The notes: a model not told the origin generated them from the letters alone. Shown: positions 25,699 to 35,050, counted from the first letter of the stretch. The stretch: DNA of 64,000 bases from Rhabdothermincola salaria (GCF_021246445.1 NZ_JAJQXW010000002.1:124001-188000); one strand, 5' to 3'. Program-made: numbers and translations.

Positions 25699-26535
25699 GT
25701 GCGAGTCGCCGCCGTCCAGCTCCAGTGCACCCCGGACGGCGACGCCGCGCGGGGTCGAGCCGCCGAGCTGGTGGCCCGCGGGGCGAGCGACGGAGCCGAC
25801 CTGGTGGTGCTGCCCGAGCTGTTCGCCTCGCTCGGACGACGTGCCGCCATGGTGGAGGCGGCCGAACCCCTCCACGGCCCGACCGTCGAGTGGGCCTCGA
25901 GGCTGGCCCGGGAGACCGGCGTCTGGCTGGTGGCGGGCAGCTTCGTGGAGCGGGCCGACGGCGGTCGGCTGTTCAACACCTCACCGCTGTTCGCACCCGA
26001 CGGCCGCCTCGTCGCCCACTACCGCAAGGTCCACCTCTTCGACGTGACCGTGGACGGGGCCGCCAACCGGGAGTCGGACACCTTCGCCGCCGGCGACGGG
26101 CCCGTGGTCCACACGCTCGACACCCTCCCGGCGGCACCGACCGTGGGTCTCACCGTCTGCTACGACCTGCGCTTCCCCGAGCTGTACCGCATCGAGGCCC
26201 TGCTGGGAGCCTCCGTCGTCGCCGTGCCCGCCGCCTTCACCGCGGCCACGGGCCGGGCCCACTGGGAGCTCCTCGTGCGGGCTCGGGCGGTGGAGAGCAC
26301 CATGGCCCTGGTGGCGGCCGACCAGTGGGGCGAGGCCCCCAACGGCATCGTGAACCACGGCCGCTCGATGGTCGTCGACGCCTGGGGCACGGTGCTGGCC
26401 GAGGCGCCCGAGGAGGGCGACACGGTCGTCACCGCCGACATCGACCTCCGGGCCCAGGCCGAGCTGCGCGAGCGCCTGCCCAGCCTGGCCAACCGCCGGC
26501 CCTCGGCCTATCGCTGGCCCGACGGCGAGGGCTGA
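25699..26535 (+). CDS. Carbon-nitrogen hydrolase (Nit1/deaminated-glutathione-amidase-like)
   Basis: A 278-residue nitrilase-superfamily amidase. The Glu-Lys-Cys triad is visible: Glu in VVLPELFAS, Lys in HYRKVHLFD, and Cys in TVCYDLRFPELYR. KVHLFDV and RFPELYR are typical of the Nit1/NitFhit-like branch that repairs deaminated glutathione or related omega-amides. The C-terminus SLANRRPSAYRW is also characteristic. The start is uncertain: GTG 25675 would add eight residues. Confidence 0.88.
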   Translation: MRVAAVQLQCTPDGDAARGRAAELVARGASDGADLVVLPELFASLGRRAAMVEAAEPLHGPTVEWASRLARETGVWLVAGSFVERADGGRLFNTSPLFAPDGRLVAHYRKVHLFDVTVDGAANRESDTFAAGDGPVVHTLDTLPAAPTVGLTVCYDLRFPELYRIEALLGASVVAVPAAFTAATGRAHWELLVRARAVESTMALVAADQWGEAPNGIVNHGRSMVVDAWGTVLAEAPEEGDTVVTADIDLRAQAELRERLPSLANRRPSAYRWPDGEG

Positions 26536-26580
26536 GGCCCGGCTCGGCGGCCTCGCCCGTCGGACCGAGCAACCGATGCG

Positions 26581-27111
26581 TCAGGCGGGTGACGTGGCGG
26601 GGTCATCGGTGCCCCACAGGTCGTTGCAGCGCTCGCACACGCTGTCGGGAACGATGCCGAGACGCATGAGCACGGCGAAGGCCTTGCACCCCAGGCACAG
26701 GCCCAAGGCGGCCTCCAAGAACGCGGCGGCGGCCAGCAGGCCGAGCACCACCTGGGCCGCCGTCCACGCCCCGGCCAGGGTGAGGGCGACCGCCGTCAGC
26801 GAGAAGGCCACCCCGATGCCCTGGGCGAAGCGCTTGGGCGGGCCCGGCACCAGCCTCGGCGCGATCGGCAGCCGAGGCGTGATCACCCGGGTCACCAACT
26901 GGCCGAGGGGGCTGGCAGTGGGACCGGTGAGCACCCGGGCCACGAAGCCGTAGGCGATGACGAAGGGGAGCCAGCGCCAGCCGGTGAGCACCGTGGTCAC
27001 CACCATCGCCACCACGCCGGCGGCCACCAGCCGGGCCGAGACCTCGTTGACCGGGTCGGGGAAGCCGAAGAGGTCGGCCGGCCGAAAGCGGGGTCGTTCG
27101 GACTGGGTCAT
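26581..27111 (-). CDS. DUF4395 membrane protein
   Basis: A 176-residue DUF4395 protein. FPDPVNEVSARLVAAGVVAMVV begins the domain; two hydrophobic hairpins follow, and the Cys motif CLGCKAFAVLMRLGIVPDSVCERC ends it (C-x2-C and C-x2-C). Family members often neighbour thioredoxin or rhodanese genes and are thought to act in membrane redox, but none is next to this one. ATG 27111 has GAGGAG 6 nt upstream, so it is preferred over ATG 27144. Confidence 0.85.
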   Translation of the reverse strand: MTQSERPRFRPADLFGFPDPVNEVSARLVAAGVVAMVVTTVLTGWRWLPFVIAYGFVARVLTGPTASPLGQLVTRVITPRLPIAPRLVPGPPKRFAQGIGVAFSLTAVALTLAGAWTAAQVVLGLLAAAAFLEAALGLCLGCKAFAVLMRLGIVPDSVCERCNDLWGTDDPATSPA

Positions 27112-27195
27112 GTTCGGCTCCTCGGCACGGCGGGGTGTCGCCATGCCGAAAGCCTACCCAACAGGTCGGGATTCGAGGTCGGGACCCGAGCCAGT

Positions 27196-27227
27196 GGCCC
27201 GACAGGTGCGGATCGACCTGTCGGGCC
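27196..27227 (-). terminator. Strong hairpin after the LPxTG protein gene
   Basis: A perfect 12-bp stem, GGCCCGACAGGT (27196-27207) with ACCTGTCGGGCC (27216-27227), around an 8-base loop. It lies 45 bases downstream of the stop of the large surface-protein gene (transcribed leftward) and upstream of the DUF4395 gene, so it should stop read-through. Confidence 0.65.
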
Positions 27228-27272
27228 CGGCTCGGTTCCCGCGAGCTGTGAAGGGATCGGGTCCTCGGGCGG

Positions 27273-30200
27273 TCAGCGGCCTCGGCGGCGCAAGGCACCC
27301 AGCACGGTGAGGGCCGCACCGGCGGCCAGCAGCACCAGGGCCATGGGCACCCACCCGGTGGTGGAGCCACCCGTGTAGGGCAGCGTGCCCGTGGGGGTCA
27401 CCGGCGCGGCCGACTCCGAGCCGGCGAGCGTCGGCCCGTCGACCCCGCCCGACCCGTCGGTGCCCGGGCCTGCTCCACCGGGACCGGCCGGATCAGTCGG
27501 GTTCGTCAGGTCGATCGGGTCCGTGGGATCGGTCGGGTCGGTCGGGTCCGTGGGATCCGTCGGGTCGACGGGGTCCGTCGGGTCGACGGGGTCCGTCGCC
27601 GCGGGCCGGTTCAGGACCGACACCATGGTGCCCCGCGGGTGCTCGTGGGCCAGGGGCTCGGCGGTGATCAGCGACCCGAAGCCGGCGATCGTGTGGCGCT
27701 CCTCGTTGTCGGTGCCGGGGGCGATCACGATCTCGTCGCCCACCTCGAACCAGTCGCCCGGGTACGCCTCGGGAGCCATCTCCGGGAGCTCGGCGATCTC
27801 GAGGGTGGTCTCCCCGGCACCGGCCGGCTCGGTCAGGATGGTCTGGGGCTTGTAAGCCAACGGGACGGACCCGTCGCCCTCGTCGGCCGCCGGCGACGCC
27901 GCACCGGCGGCCAGCGGGCTCGATCCCGTCGTCGCCTGGCAGGCGGCGGTGTCGTAGGTGGACCACGTGGAGGTGGCCTCGTCGTAGACCTCGAGGACCG
28001 GGTCGGTGGCGTGCTGGCGCACGATGAGCCCGTCGGCGGCGTCGGCCACCGGCTGGCAGATGCCGAGCGGGGCGTCGGGGTCTGCGTCGCCGAGGATCCA
28101 CCCGGCCGGCGCCGTCCACAGCAGTGCCGGGTTGAGCTGGTCGAGGTTGAACTCGAGCAGCTTGCCGTTGATCGACACCGTGCTCACCTGGGTGAGGGCG
28201 TGCTGGTAGCCGCCGTCGTAGGTGGCATAGGTGGCCCGCTCGGCCGAACCCACGGTGCGGTCGACCAGCAGGGTCTTCTCCGGATCGAGCTGCACGGCTC
28301 GGGCGCCGTCGGGCGAGAACTGCAGCAGCTTGTCCGGGCCGTTGACGAAGAAGTCCTTGAGCTGGCTCACCTTGATCTTGAAGATCTTCAAGGGGTTGAG
28401 CTCGTCGTGCTCGAACCAGTGCAGGGTGTCGCCGTGACGCAGGTTGATCGGCGAGTCGGCGAACCACTCGTAGACCTTGCGGGCCTCGCTGCTGTTGAGC
28501 GAGCGGCCCGAGGCGTGGCGGATGTCGACGATGTCGATGTCGCCGGTGAAGCCCCGCCAGTCCCCGTCGACGAACACCTCGGGCACGAAGTAGTCCGGGA
28601 TCACCTCACCGTCGGGACCCTTCACCTCGTTCAGCCGGAACGGCAGGCGGTTGTCGCCGGTGCGGCCACCGGAGATGTTGGTGCCGTGCTCGAAGGCCGA
28701 CGGGAAGCCATCCTTCTCCCACGAGCGGTAGAGGTCGTAGTAGTCGTCCCACTCGCCGGACCGCTTGGCATGGCGCGTGGCCACCTCGGCCCGCAGATCC
28801 GGATCGGCGATCCCGTTCAGCACCTGCTGGAGCTCGTCGTCGGGGATGGGCTTCTTGAACGCCACGATGTCGGCGTGGTCGTCGAGGTACCCGAGGGGCC
28901 CGTCGAGCTCGGCCCGCACGTTCTTGAGCTTCATGTGCTCCATCTTCTCGATGAAGCCCTGCGCCAACCGCTCGATGGAACCGGGGGTGCGATCCCGCAG
29001 CGTGATGAGCAGGTTGTTCGATCGGGCGAACTCGTCCATCGCCTCGAAGGCGGCGTAGCCCACGCCCCACAGGCGCGTGGCCACCGACTCGGTGACCCGG
29101 CCACCGTTCACCGCGGCCTGGCGGGCCACCTGGCGCTGGGCCTCACCCGACCCGGCCCTGGCCAGACGAGCCGCAGCCGCGGTCTGCTGCGCCGCCTCCT
29201 CACCGGCAGCTTCCGCGAGTTGGCTGTAGGAGCCCTTCCACTTGGCGGTCGGGATCAGGCACGAGGCCACCTCGGCGGCCACGTTGCCCCCGGCCCGGCC
29301 CCAGACCTCGCCGAGCAGGGCAGGGTCGTTGGTGGCGTAGGCCTGCTCGATGTCGGCGAACCACCCGGGCAGCAGCGCCTCGGCCGCGGCCCGCTGGTTC
29401 TCGGCGTCGGCCACGGCCATGCCGGCCTCGATGCCGAGGTCGTAGGCCTTCTGGCCGGCCTCGGCGATGAACGCCGCCTTCTCGGCCGGACCCATGAAGA
29501 CCCAGAAGTCCACGTAGAGCTTGGCCGCCTTCAACGAGGTGGCGGCCAACCAGCCACCCGCCTCCGTGAGGTTCTCCCAGTCGGAGGCCAGCTCCATGAG
29601 CGTGACGACGCCGTGGACGGCGTTGTACATCCACTCGCCGACCCCGACGAAGAAGGCGTCGGTGGCGTACCAGGCGAACGTGGCGTAGTCACCGGCGTCC
29701 CAGTCGGGGTGCATGTCCACCGACGTGTTGACGTTGTAGAGCAGCTCCAACGGGTCGGGCGAGAGAGAGTAGGTGGTCGGATCGAGCTCGGTCTCGGTGC
29801 CATCGGGTTCGATCTGGATGCCACCCGGGAGCTCGAAGCCGAGCTCGGAGCGCGTGGCCCCACCAGCAGAGGTGAGCAGCAGGCCGTGGTAGGAGAGGGT
29901 CTCGCCGGGGGCGATGGTGACCTTGCCCGGTGGTAGCGCGCACGCTTCGGCGGAGAGGGTGGCATCGAGGGGCCGGAGGGGTCGGAACCCGGCGTTGCGG
30001 GCGGCGACCACTTCCATCTGCGACATGTCGATCTCGAGCTCGTTCACCGTGGAGAGGTTCACGAGGTCGACGTAGACCTTCACCTCGTCACCCCCGGTCA
30101 GCCATCCGGTGAGCTCACCGGTGCTGGTCTCCATCTCGATCGCCAGGGGCGACCCGACCGTGGCCTTCAGCTCCCCTACCCCCTGCGAGGCCGACGTGGC

Positions 30201-31943
30201 CCCGCCGGGGTCGGCGTAGGTGAGCAGGGCCTCGACGTCCCAGGTCCCGTCGGCGCCGACCTCGAGCACGTACTCGACGGCGCGTTCCTCCTGGGGCTGC
30301 AGGGTGAACGGACCCGGGTCGACCGGTCCCTCGGCACCATCCGGGAGACGGGGACCGAAGGTCTGCTCGATCCGCACCTCGGCCACGGTCGAGCCGTCCG
30401 TACGGACCAGTTCGAGCTCCTCGGGCCAGGTGATGCCCTCGATGGCGACCGGCGCCGTGTTCTCGGCCGTCACGGTGGCGACGACCTCCCCCGGAGTGAT
30501 CTCGCCGTCCTCGGCCTCGATGTCGATGGGGTTCGGATCGAGCTCGACGGTCACGTCGAGCTCGCGACCGACCCGGCTGTTCAGCTCGGCCTCGGTGGGC
30601 CCGGCCACCGCACCCGAGGCGTCCTCACCCTGCCAGTTGCTCCGGGCGGTGAACCGGCCCGTGGTGGTCGGTTCCACCGTCCACACCAACGTGGTGGGTG
30701 ACGCGCCCCGCTGAAGGGTGAACCCCTCGGCCGGGATCGTCGGCGCCTCCACGATCTCCAGCCAGGGCGGGATGGTGAGCGCGGCACCGGCGGCGCCGAC
30801 CGGCACCACCGCGCTCAGGTCGCCCACGGTCTGCTCGGGACCAACCGCCGAAGGGGCGGAGAGGTGCACCTCGATGTCGAAGGGCTCGTCGGCCGGTAGC
30901 ACCCCGGTGCCGTCGGGGAGCTGGGGGACGGTGAGCCACACGTCGAGCGGCGGCGCCGGCACCTCCACGGACTGGCTGGCGGAATCGGTGAAGCCGTCGC
31001 TGTCCTCGGCGGTGAGGCTGATCGACTTGGTGCCCGGCGTGTCGAAGACGTGGAGAGGGCTGGTGGCGGTGGAGCTGTCCTCACCGGCGAAGTCCCACTC
31101 GTAGGTCATGGCCAGGTCCTGCTCGTGGGTGCTGGTGTTCACGAACCGGAACTCCCCGCCACCGCGCTCCTCGACCTCGAAGGCAGCATCGGGCCCGGGG
31201 TTGCGCAGGTCGCCGTCCCAGGGGACCCAGGCCTCGGCCGTCATGGACGAGTAGGTGTCGGAGCTCCCCGACTCGGTGACCACCCGCATGGTGCCGCGCA
31301 CCTTGACCCAGGTCGGTCCGTACAGGCCGTCGGGCCTGGGGGTGTTCCATGTGATGCCACACTTCGCCGCGTCGGGGCCTCGCTGCGACCAGATGGCCCC
31401 GTCGACGTTGGCCGGTCCGCCGTAGACGTAGACATTGAAGGAAGGCGACCCGCCACACACGTTGCGGGGGCCCCCTGGCATCCACATGTCGTTGTGGTAT
31501 GTCACCGACGGGACCGAGGTGCCGGGCGGCTCGAGGTAGCTGCCGGCGCAGCTCACCGACGAGTTCACGACGCCGCTCGCCATGTCGAGGTACGCACAGC
31601 CACCGATGCCCCAGGTGACGTCCAGGTAGCAGGGCGAGGGGCTCCAGACGCCGCGATTGGGCCACGCGTGGCACGGGCCCATCGTCGGGACGAGCTCGAA
31701 GTCCAGCCGCGTCCCCTCGCTGAACCGACCACCGCCGGTCATGGTCACGTCCTCGTGCTCGACGGGACATGCACCACCGATCGGGTTCCCCGACCCATCG
31801 CGCTCACAGTCCGGAAGGGGGACCGCGGGCGCGGCCTTGGCGTCGGCCGGCGCCGGATCGATCGTCTCGGGGACCACCGCCAACAGGCTCGCCAACACAG
31901 CCATCAGCACGAAGATGGTCAGGACACGTCGAATCGAGGGCAT
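27273..31943 (-). CDS. Giant LPxTG-anchored surface protein with PKD domain
   Basis: A 1556-residue secreted protein. Signal peptide: MPSIRRVLTIFVLMAVLASLL. A Cys-containing N-terminal region (to about 235) precedes a PKD domain (about 245-325, MTYEWDFAGED, Trp283). Then come beta-rich Ig-like modules to about 700, a helical Ala-rich region (about 760-1010), and a distinct C-terminal globular part with KLKNVRAEL, FEHGTNISGG (His1086), FTGDIDIVDI (Asp1135, Asp1137) and VYEWFADSP. The end is a D-P-T repeat spacer (1451-1485), sortase signal LPYTGG (1521-1526), a TM helix and RRRGR. It is anchored to peptidoglycan by sortase. The C-terminal part could be an effector or adhesin domain; function unknown. 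Promoter side: TAGGTT at minus 31982-31977, GGAG 6 nt before the ATG. Confidence 0.88.
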   Translation of the reverse strand: MPSIRRVLTIFVLMAVLASLLAVVPETIDPAPADAKAAPAVPLPDCERDGSGNPIGGACPVEHEDVTMTGGGRFSEGTRLDFELVPTMGPCHAWPNRGVWSPSPCYLDVTWGIGGCAYLDMASGVVNSSVSCAGSYLEPPGTSVPSVTYHNDMWMPGGPRNVCGGSPSFNVYVYGGPANVDGAIWSQRGPDAAKCGITWNTPRPDGLYGPTWVKVRGTMRVVTESGSSDTYSSMTAEAWVPWDGDLRNPGPDAAFEVEERGGGEFRFVNTSTHEQDLAMTYEWDFAGEDSSTATSPLHVFDTPGTKSISLTAEDSDGFTDSASQSVEVPAPPLDVWLTVPQLPDGTGVLPADEPFDIEVHLSAPSAVGPEQTVGDLSAVVPVGAAGAALTIPPWLEIVEAPTIPAEGFTLQRGASPTTLVWTVEPTTTGRFTARSNWQGEDASGAVAGPTEAELNSRVGRELDVTVELDPNPIDIEAEDGEITPGEVVATVTAENTAPVAIEGITWPEELELVRTDGSTVAEVRIEQTFGPRLPDGAEGPVDPGPFTLQPQEERAVEYVLEVGADGTWDVEALLTYADPGGATSASQGVGELKATVGSPLAIEMETSTGELTGWLTGGDEVKVYVDLVNLSTVNELEIDMSQMEVVAARNAGFRPLRPLDATLSAEACALPPGKVTIAPGETLSYHGLLLTSAGGATRSELGFELPGGIQIEPDGTETELDPTTYSLSPDPLELLYNVNTSVDMHPDWDAGDYATFAWYATDAFFVGVGEWMYNAVHGVVTLMELASDWENLTEAGGWLAATSLKAAKLYVDFWVFMGPAEKAAFIAEAGQKAYDLGIEAGMAVADAENQRAAAEALLPGWFADIEQAYATNDPALLGEVWGRAGGNVAAEVASCLIPTAKWKGSYSQLAEAAGEEAAQQTAAAARLARAGSGEAQRQVARQAAVNGGRVTESVATRLWGVGYAAFEAMDEFARSNNLLITLRDRTPGSIERLAQGFIEKMEHMKLKNVRAELDGPLGYLDDHADIVAFKKPIPDDELQQVLNGIADPDLRAEVATRHAKRSGEWDDYYDLYRSWEKDGFPSAFEHGTNISGGRTGDNRLPFRLNEVKGPDGEVIPDYFVPEVFVDGDWRGFTGDIDIVDIRHASGRSLNSSEARKVYEWFADSPINLRHGDTLHWFEHDELNPLKIFKIKVSQLKDFFVNGPDKLLQFSPDGARAVQLDPEKTLLVDRTVGSAERATYATYDGGYQHALTQVSTVSINGKLLEFNLDQLNPALLWTAPAGWILGDADPDAPLGICQPVADAADGLIVRQHATDPVLEVYDEATSTWSTYDTAACQATTGSSPLAAGAASPAADEGDGSVPLAYKPQTILTEPAGAGETTLEIAELPEMAPEAYPGDWFEVGDEIVIAPGTDNEERHTIAGFGSLITAEPLAHEHPRGTMVSVLNRPAATDPVDPTDPVDPTDPTDPTDPTDPTDPIDLTNPTDPAGPGGAGPGTDGSGGVDGPTLAGSESAAPVTPTGTLPYTGGSTTGWVPMALVLLAAGAALTVLGALRRRGR
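27489..27593 (-). repeat. DPT-type tandem repeat in the wall-spanning linker
   Basis: About eleven 9-base units encode (D-P-T/V/I) repeats at residues 1451-1485 of the LPxTG protein. Such Pro-rich repeats usually span the cell wall; unit number is prone to slippage. Confidence 0.8.
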
Positions 31944-32107
31944 GCTCGTCTCCAGGAGTTCCGTCGAACGTGGTGGAACCTAGAGATCGACCGCGAACGC
32001 ACCGCGAACACCGCGCCGGCTAACACTGGGCCGAACGACCCAGTCCGGAGGACGTTCCCGCTGGTCAGCCGCTGTTCGCGCCGTCCCGCGAGATCGACGG
32101 CGTCGCG

Positions 32108-33343
32108 CTAGGGCACGTACTCGTAGCGAGCCAGAGCGCCCGGGAACAGCTCCTCCAACCAGGCCTGCTCGAGCGAGGCGGCGGCCACCTCGGCGTCGAT
32201 CCCGAACACGTCTCGCAGCTGGGCCACGGTCAGGTGGTCGATGATCCGGTACCCCAGCTCGGGCTCGAGGTCGCCCTCGGTGCAGCCGTCCTCGCCCAGC
32301 TCCAGCAGCTGGTCGGGCACCGGCAACGTCCCGGCGAACTGGGTGAGGCCGCCCTGGGCCCGGATGGGGGCGCACAGGTCGGTGAAGGCATTGTGGCCGG
32401 CGGCAGCCAGCACGGCGTAGCGCTTGGGTGGGGCCAACCAGTCGAAGAGCAGGTCCACCGAGGTGAGCGGGATGGTGGCGTCCACCTCACCGGCGAGGAT
32501 CATCGACGGCTTGTCCGGCGGGGTGGCATCCGCGTAGGCCGCAGTGAGCGCCGCCTCCCGATCGGGTGCCTCGGGGTCGACGTCGACGCCCGGCCCGGGG
32601 GCCTGGCCGATCACGGTCTTCACCTCGGGGTCGGCGGCGAAGCTCATCACCGCCGAGCCCCCGGCGCTGTGGCCCTCGACGGCGAGCTGGTCGAGGTCCA
32701 TCGAGCCGGCGAGGAGACCGCCGGCGTCGGCCTCCTCGAGCTCGGCGTAGGTGGCGCGCAACACCTCCACGTCGGCACCCCGCTCGACCGTGCCCAGCGC
32801 GGAGGCGGCCAGGTCACGTTCGACGTGCTCCGGCGACGCGGTCACGAACCCCCACGAGGCCATGTGCTCGAAGTGCTGCGAGGCGTAGGCGGCGTAACCC
32901 CCGAAGCCGTGGGAGTGGATGATCACCGGGAAGGGGCCATCGGGGGAGGGGGCGACGTCGCGGTAGGCGTCGAGGGGGATGTCCTGCACGAACTGCTCGG
33001 GCATGACGGCGCGCACGGCCTCGGGGAAGGCCACCGCCGAGCTGTAGCCGTCGACCACCTCGGCCTCGGCCGTGGCGGCAGCATCGGCCGGGTAGAAGAC
33101 GTAGGCCACCCGGTCGCCCATGTCGATGGTGGTGGTGCCCACCTCGTAGGGGCCCGGGCCACTGAAGTCGACGGGCTCGACAGCGGGAACCGTGGTGGTC
33201 GTGGTGCCATCACCGCCACCGTCGTCGGACGAGCTGCTGCAGGCGGCGAGCAGCACCATGGAGAAGCCCAGGGCGGCCACCACGGCCGTGCGCGGTCGTC
33301 GGATGGCCGGGCGCGTCTCGGCGTCGTCGGTGATGTGGTGCAC
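32108..33343 (-). CDS. Alpha/beta-hydrolase lipoprotein (dienelactone-hydrolase/PAF-AH-like)
   Basis: A 411-residue exported hydrolase. GTG 33343 has a run of G's about 4-9 nt upstream. It begins with a basic stretch and the lipobox ALGFSMVLLAACSSSSDD, so it is membrane-tethered. The catalytic domain shows FPVIIHSHGFGGYAAYASQ (oxyanion region), VEGHSAGGSAVMSF (nucleophile Ser in G-H-S-x-G), an Asp in GEVDATIPLTS and the His in AAAGHNAFTDL. This order fits platelet-activating-factor acetylhydrolase/chlorophyllase-type hydrolases acting on small esters or lipids. Substrate unknown. Confidence 0.88.
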   Translation of the reverse strand: MHHITDDAETRPAIRRPRTAVVAALGFSMVLLAACSSSSDDGGGDGTTTTTVPAVEPVDFSGPGPYEVGTTTIDMGDRVAYVFYPADAAATAEAEVVDGYSSAVAFPEAVRAVMPEQFVQDIPLDAYRDVAPSPDGPFPVIIHSHGFGGYAAYASQHFEHMASWGFVTASPEHVERDLAASALGTVERGADVEVLRATYAELEEADAGGLLAGSMDLDQLAVEGHSAGGSAVMSFAADPEVKTVIGQAPGPGVDVDPEAPDREAALTAAYADATPPDKPSMILAGEVDATIPLTSVDLLFDWLAPPKRYAVLAAAGHNAFTDLCAPIRAQGGLTQFAGTLPVPDQLLELGEDGCTEGDLEPELGYRIIDHLTVAQLRDVFGIDAEVAAASLEQAWLEELFPGALARYEYVP

Positions 33344-33497
33344 GTGTCCCCCCAGGTCGACGGGTCGTCCGCCAGTGATCCGGCCAGTCTTGCCCACCGG
33401 ATGACGGTGCTGTCGGGTCGAGCGGGTGCACGGACCCTTGGACCCGCCGGTGTGGCTCGCCGGGCGGATGTCGGCCGGCCGGCCCCGACCAGGTGGG

Positions 33498-33758
33498 TCA
33501 GGTGGCCTTGGACGTCTTGCGATGCTGGCGGATGGCCCCGAACCCCAGCCAGGCCGCGGCACCGACGATGGCCGAGCCGAGGATCACCCCCCACAACGGG
33601 GACGTGAAGCTCCACAACAAGAAGTCGATGGTGACCGATTTGGTGTTCTGCAACATGAACACCAGCAGCAGCACGATCGCCACGATCAAGGTGATGCCGC
33701 CGGCCCCGACGGGCAGTGAGCTCTTGGGCGGGCCGTGCTCGTGCGTCTGGTCAGCCAT
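33498..33758 (-). CDS. LapA-domain (DUF1049) membrane protein
   Basis: An 86-residue protein with two transmembrane helices (GITLIVAIVLLLVFMLQNTKSV and LWGVILGSAIVGAAAWLGFG), the LapA pattern (Q-N-T-x3-V-x-I-x-F-L). The N-terminus is hydrophilic. GAGGGG about 8 nt before the ATG is the ribosome site. LapA-type proteins in actinobacteria have no assigned role; an envelope role is likely. Confidence 0.85.
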   Translation of the reverse strand: MADQTHEHGPPKSSLPVGAGGITLIVAIVLLLVFMLQNTKSVTIDFLLWSFTSPLWGVILGSAIVGAAAWLGFGAIRQHRKTSKAT

Positions 33759-33890
33759 GCCGATCCCCTCTCGTGGGCGTCCGTGGTCGATGTTACGGGG
33801 GCAGGGTTCGAGTCGCCGGAACCATCCGGGTCACCAGGGCCATCCGAGGCGCCGGAGCCACCCGGGCACCGGGACCACCCGACCCCGTGG

Positions 33891-34251
33891 TCAACCGGCT
33901 CCGGTCGGCCCGTCGCTCTCGTAGCGCTCGGCGGCGGCGCCGTAGATGCCCTTGGCCATGAGCGAGCGCTCGGCCCGGCGGCGGGCCCGGTAGACCTCGG
34001 CGGCCACCGCCCGCGCGGTGCGGTCGTCGGGGTCGGCCTGCACCGCCCACTCGGCCAGCTGGCAGGCCAGTCGGTGCCCGTCGGCGTCGCTGGCCGCCGC
34101 GCTCAGCGCCTCGGCCCGGGCGACCAGCACCGCCGCGCCGCCGGCGAGAGCGGCCACCTCGCCGGCCACCTCGGCGTCGGGCGCCGGGGATGGCTCCCCC
34201 GGCCACGGCGCCGTCGACGAAGCGGGCGGACAGCTCGAGCAGGTCGGTCAC
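33891..34251 (-). pseudogene. Remnant of an MBL-fold alkyl sulfatase (dimerisation domain left)
   Basis: GTG 34251 starts VTDLLELSARFVDGAVAG, which is how actinobacterial MBL alkyl sulfatases begin. The frame then shifts by one base in a run of five C (34196-34200, plus strand). In the shifted frame a continuous stretch runs to 33891: AEVAGEVAALAGGAAVLVARA, then GHRLACQLAEWAVQADPDD and SLMAKGIYGAAA, the alkyl-sulfatase dimerisation module. The whole metallo-beta-lactamase core (several hundred residues with HxHxDH) is absent. So this is a large internal deletion plus a frameshift, unless the C-run is a sequencing error and a 119-residue fragment is still made. A start at 34169 could also yield 92 residues. 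Confidence 0.7.
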
Positions 34252-34283
34252 GCCTGTCTCCCCTCAGTGGCCTCCGGTGCGCC

Positions 34284-35018
34284 TCAACCGGCGCCGAGCA
34301 TCGACAGCCACTCCTGCACGTTGCGGGGGCGGAACACGAAGTTGGTGCGGCGGGTCTCGCCCATGGGCGCCGACGGCTGGGGTGAGTAGAGGTGGCCCGG
34401 GAAGAGGATGGCGTCGTCGGGCACCTTGGCCAGCTTCTGGGTGACGCTCTCGTACAGGGCGGCGGCGTCGCCTCCGGGGAGGTCGGTGCGGCCGCAGCCC
34501 TCGAGGAAGAGCGTGTCGCCCGAGACGAGCATGCCGTCGACGAAGAAGCACTGGCTGCCCGGCGTGTGCCCGGGCGTGTGGATGAGCTCGATGGGGATCT
34601 CGCCGACCATGACGGTGTCGCCGCTGTGGTGGGTGACGAGGTCGGTGGTCTCGAGGTCGGTGACCTTCTGGACGTAGGGGGCCTCGTCGGCCTGCACGTG
34701 CACCGGCACCTGGGTGCGGGCCAGGAGCTCGTGGACGCCCTCGATGCCGTAGCCCATCATGTCGCCGCCCACGTGGTCGGGGTGGTAGTGGGTGGCCAGC
34801 GCGCCGGTGAGGCGCATGCCGTCGGCCTCCACGACGTCGAGGATGCCGCCGATGTCGTAGGCCGGGTCGATGGCCACCGCCTCGCCCGTCTCGCGGTCGC
34901 CCACGAGGTAGACGAAGTTGACCATCTGGCGGGCCACCGGGTCCTGGGTGGCGATGTCTCGTCCCGCCAGCAGCTGGCGGAAGTAGAGGCGGCTGGGAGC
35001 GGCAGCGGCGTCGGACAT
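34284..35018 (-). CDS. MBL-fold hydrolase (glyoxalase II-like)
   Basis: A 244-residue metallo-beta-lactamase-fold enzyme. The metal motif is ATHYHPDHVGGD, followed by HTPGHTPGSQCFFVDG, SGDTLFLEGCGRTDLPGG and LFPGHLYSP, the order seen in glyoxalase II and persulfide dioxygenases. ATG 35018 is taken as start; an ATG 27 bases upstream exists. The NPEEPR-type C-terminus differs. It could hydrolyse a thioester or act on persulfides; not decidable here. Its neighbour downstream is the alkyl-sulfatase remnant, another MBL-family relic. Confidence 0.85.
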   Translation of the reverse strand: MSDAAAAPSRLYFRQLLAGRDIATQDPVARQMVNFVYLVGDRETGEAVAIDPAYDIGGILDVVEADGMRLTGALATHYHPDHVGGDMMGYGIEGVHELLARTQVPVHVQADEAPYVQKVTDLETTDLVTHHSGDTVMVGEIPIELIHTPGHTPGSQCFFVDGMLVSGDTLFLEGCGRTDLPGGDAAALYESVTQKLAKVPDDAILFPGHLYSPQPSAPMGETRRTNFVFRPRNVQEWLSMLGAG

Positions 35019-35050
35019 GAGGCCATTCTGGCGCGGCTCTGGCACAATCC

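Noticed and set aside
28500-28700. Adenylate-cyclase-toxin (edema factor/CyaA) domain in the LPxTG protein from HGT and DxD elements
   Set aside because: In the known toxins DxD comes before HGT and two upstream Lys are needed; here the order is reversed and the Lys are not evident. Kept only as a question, not as an annotation.
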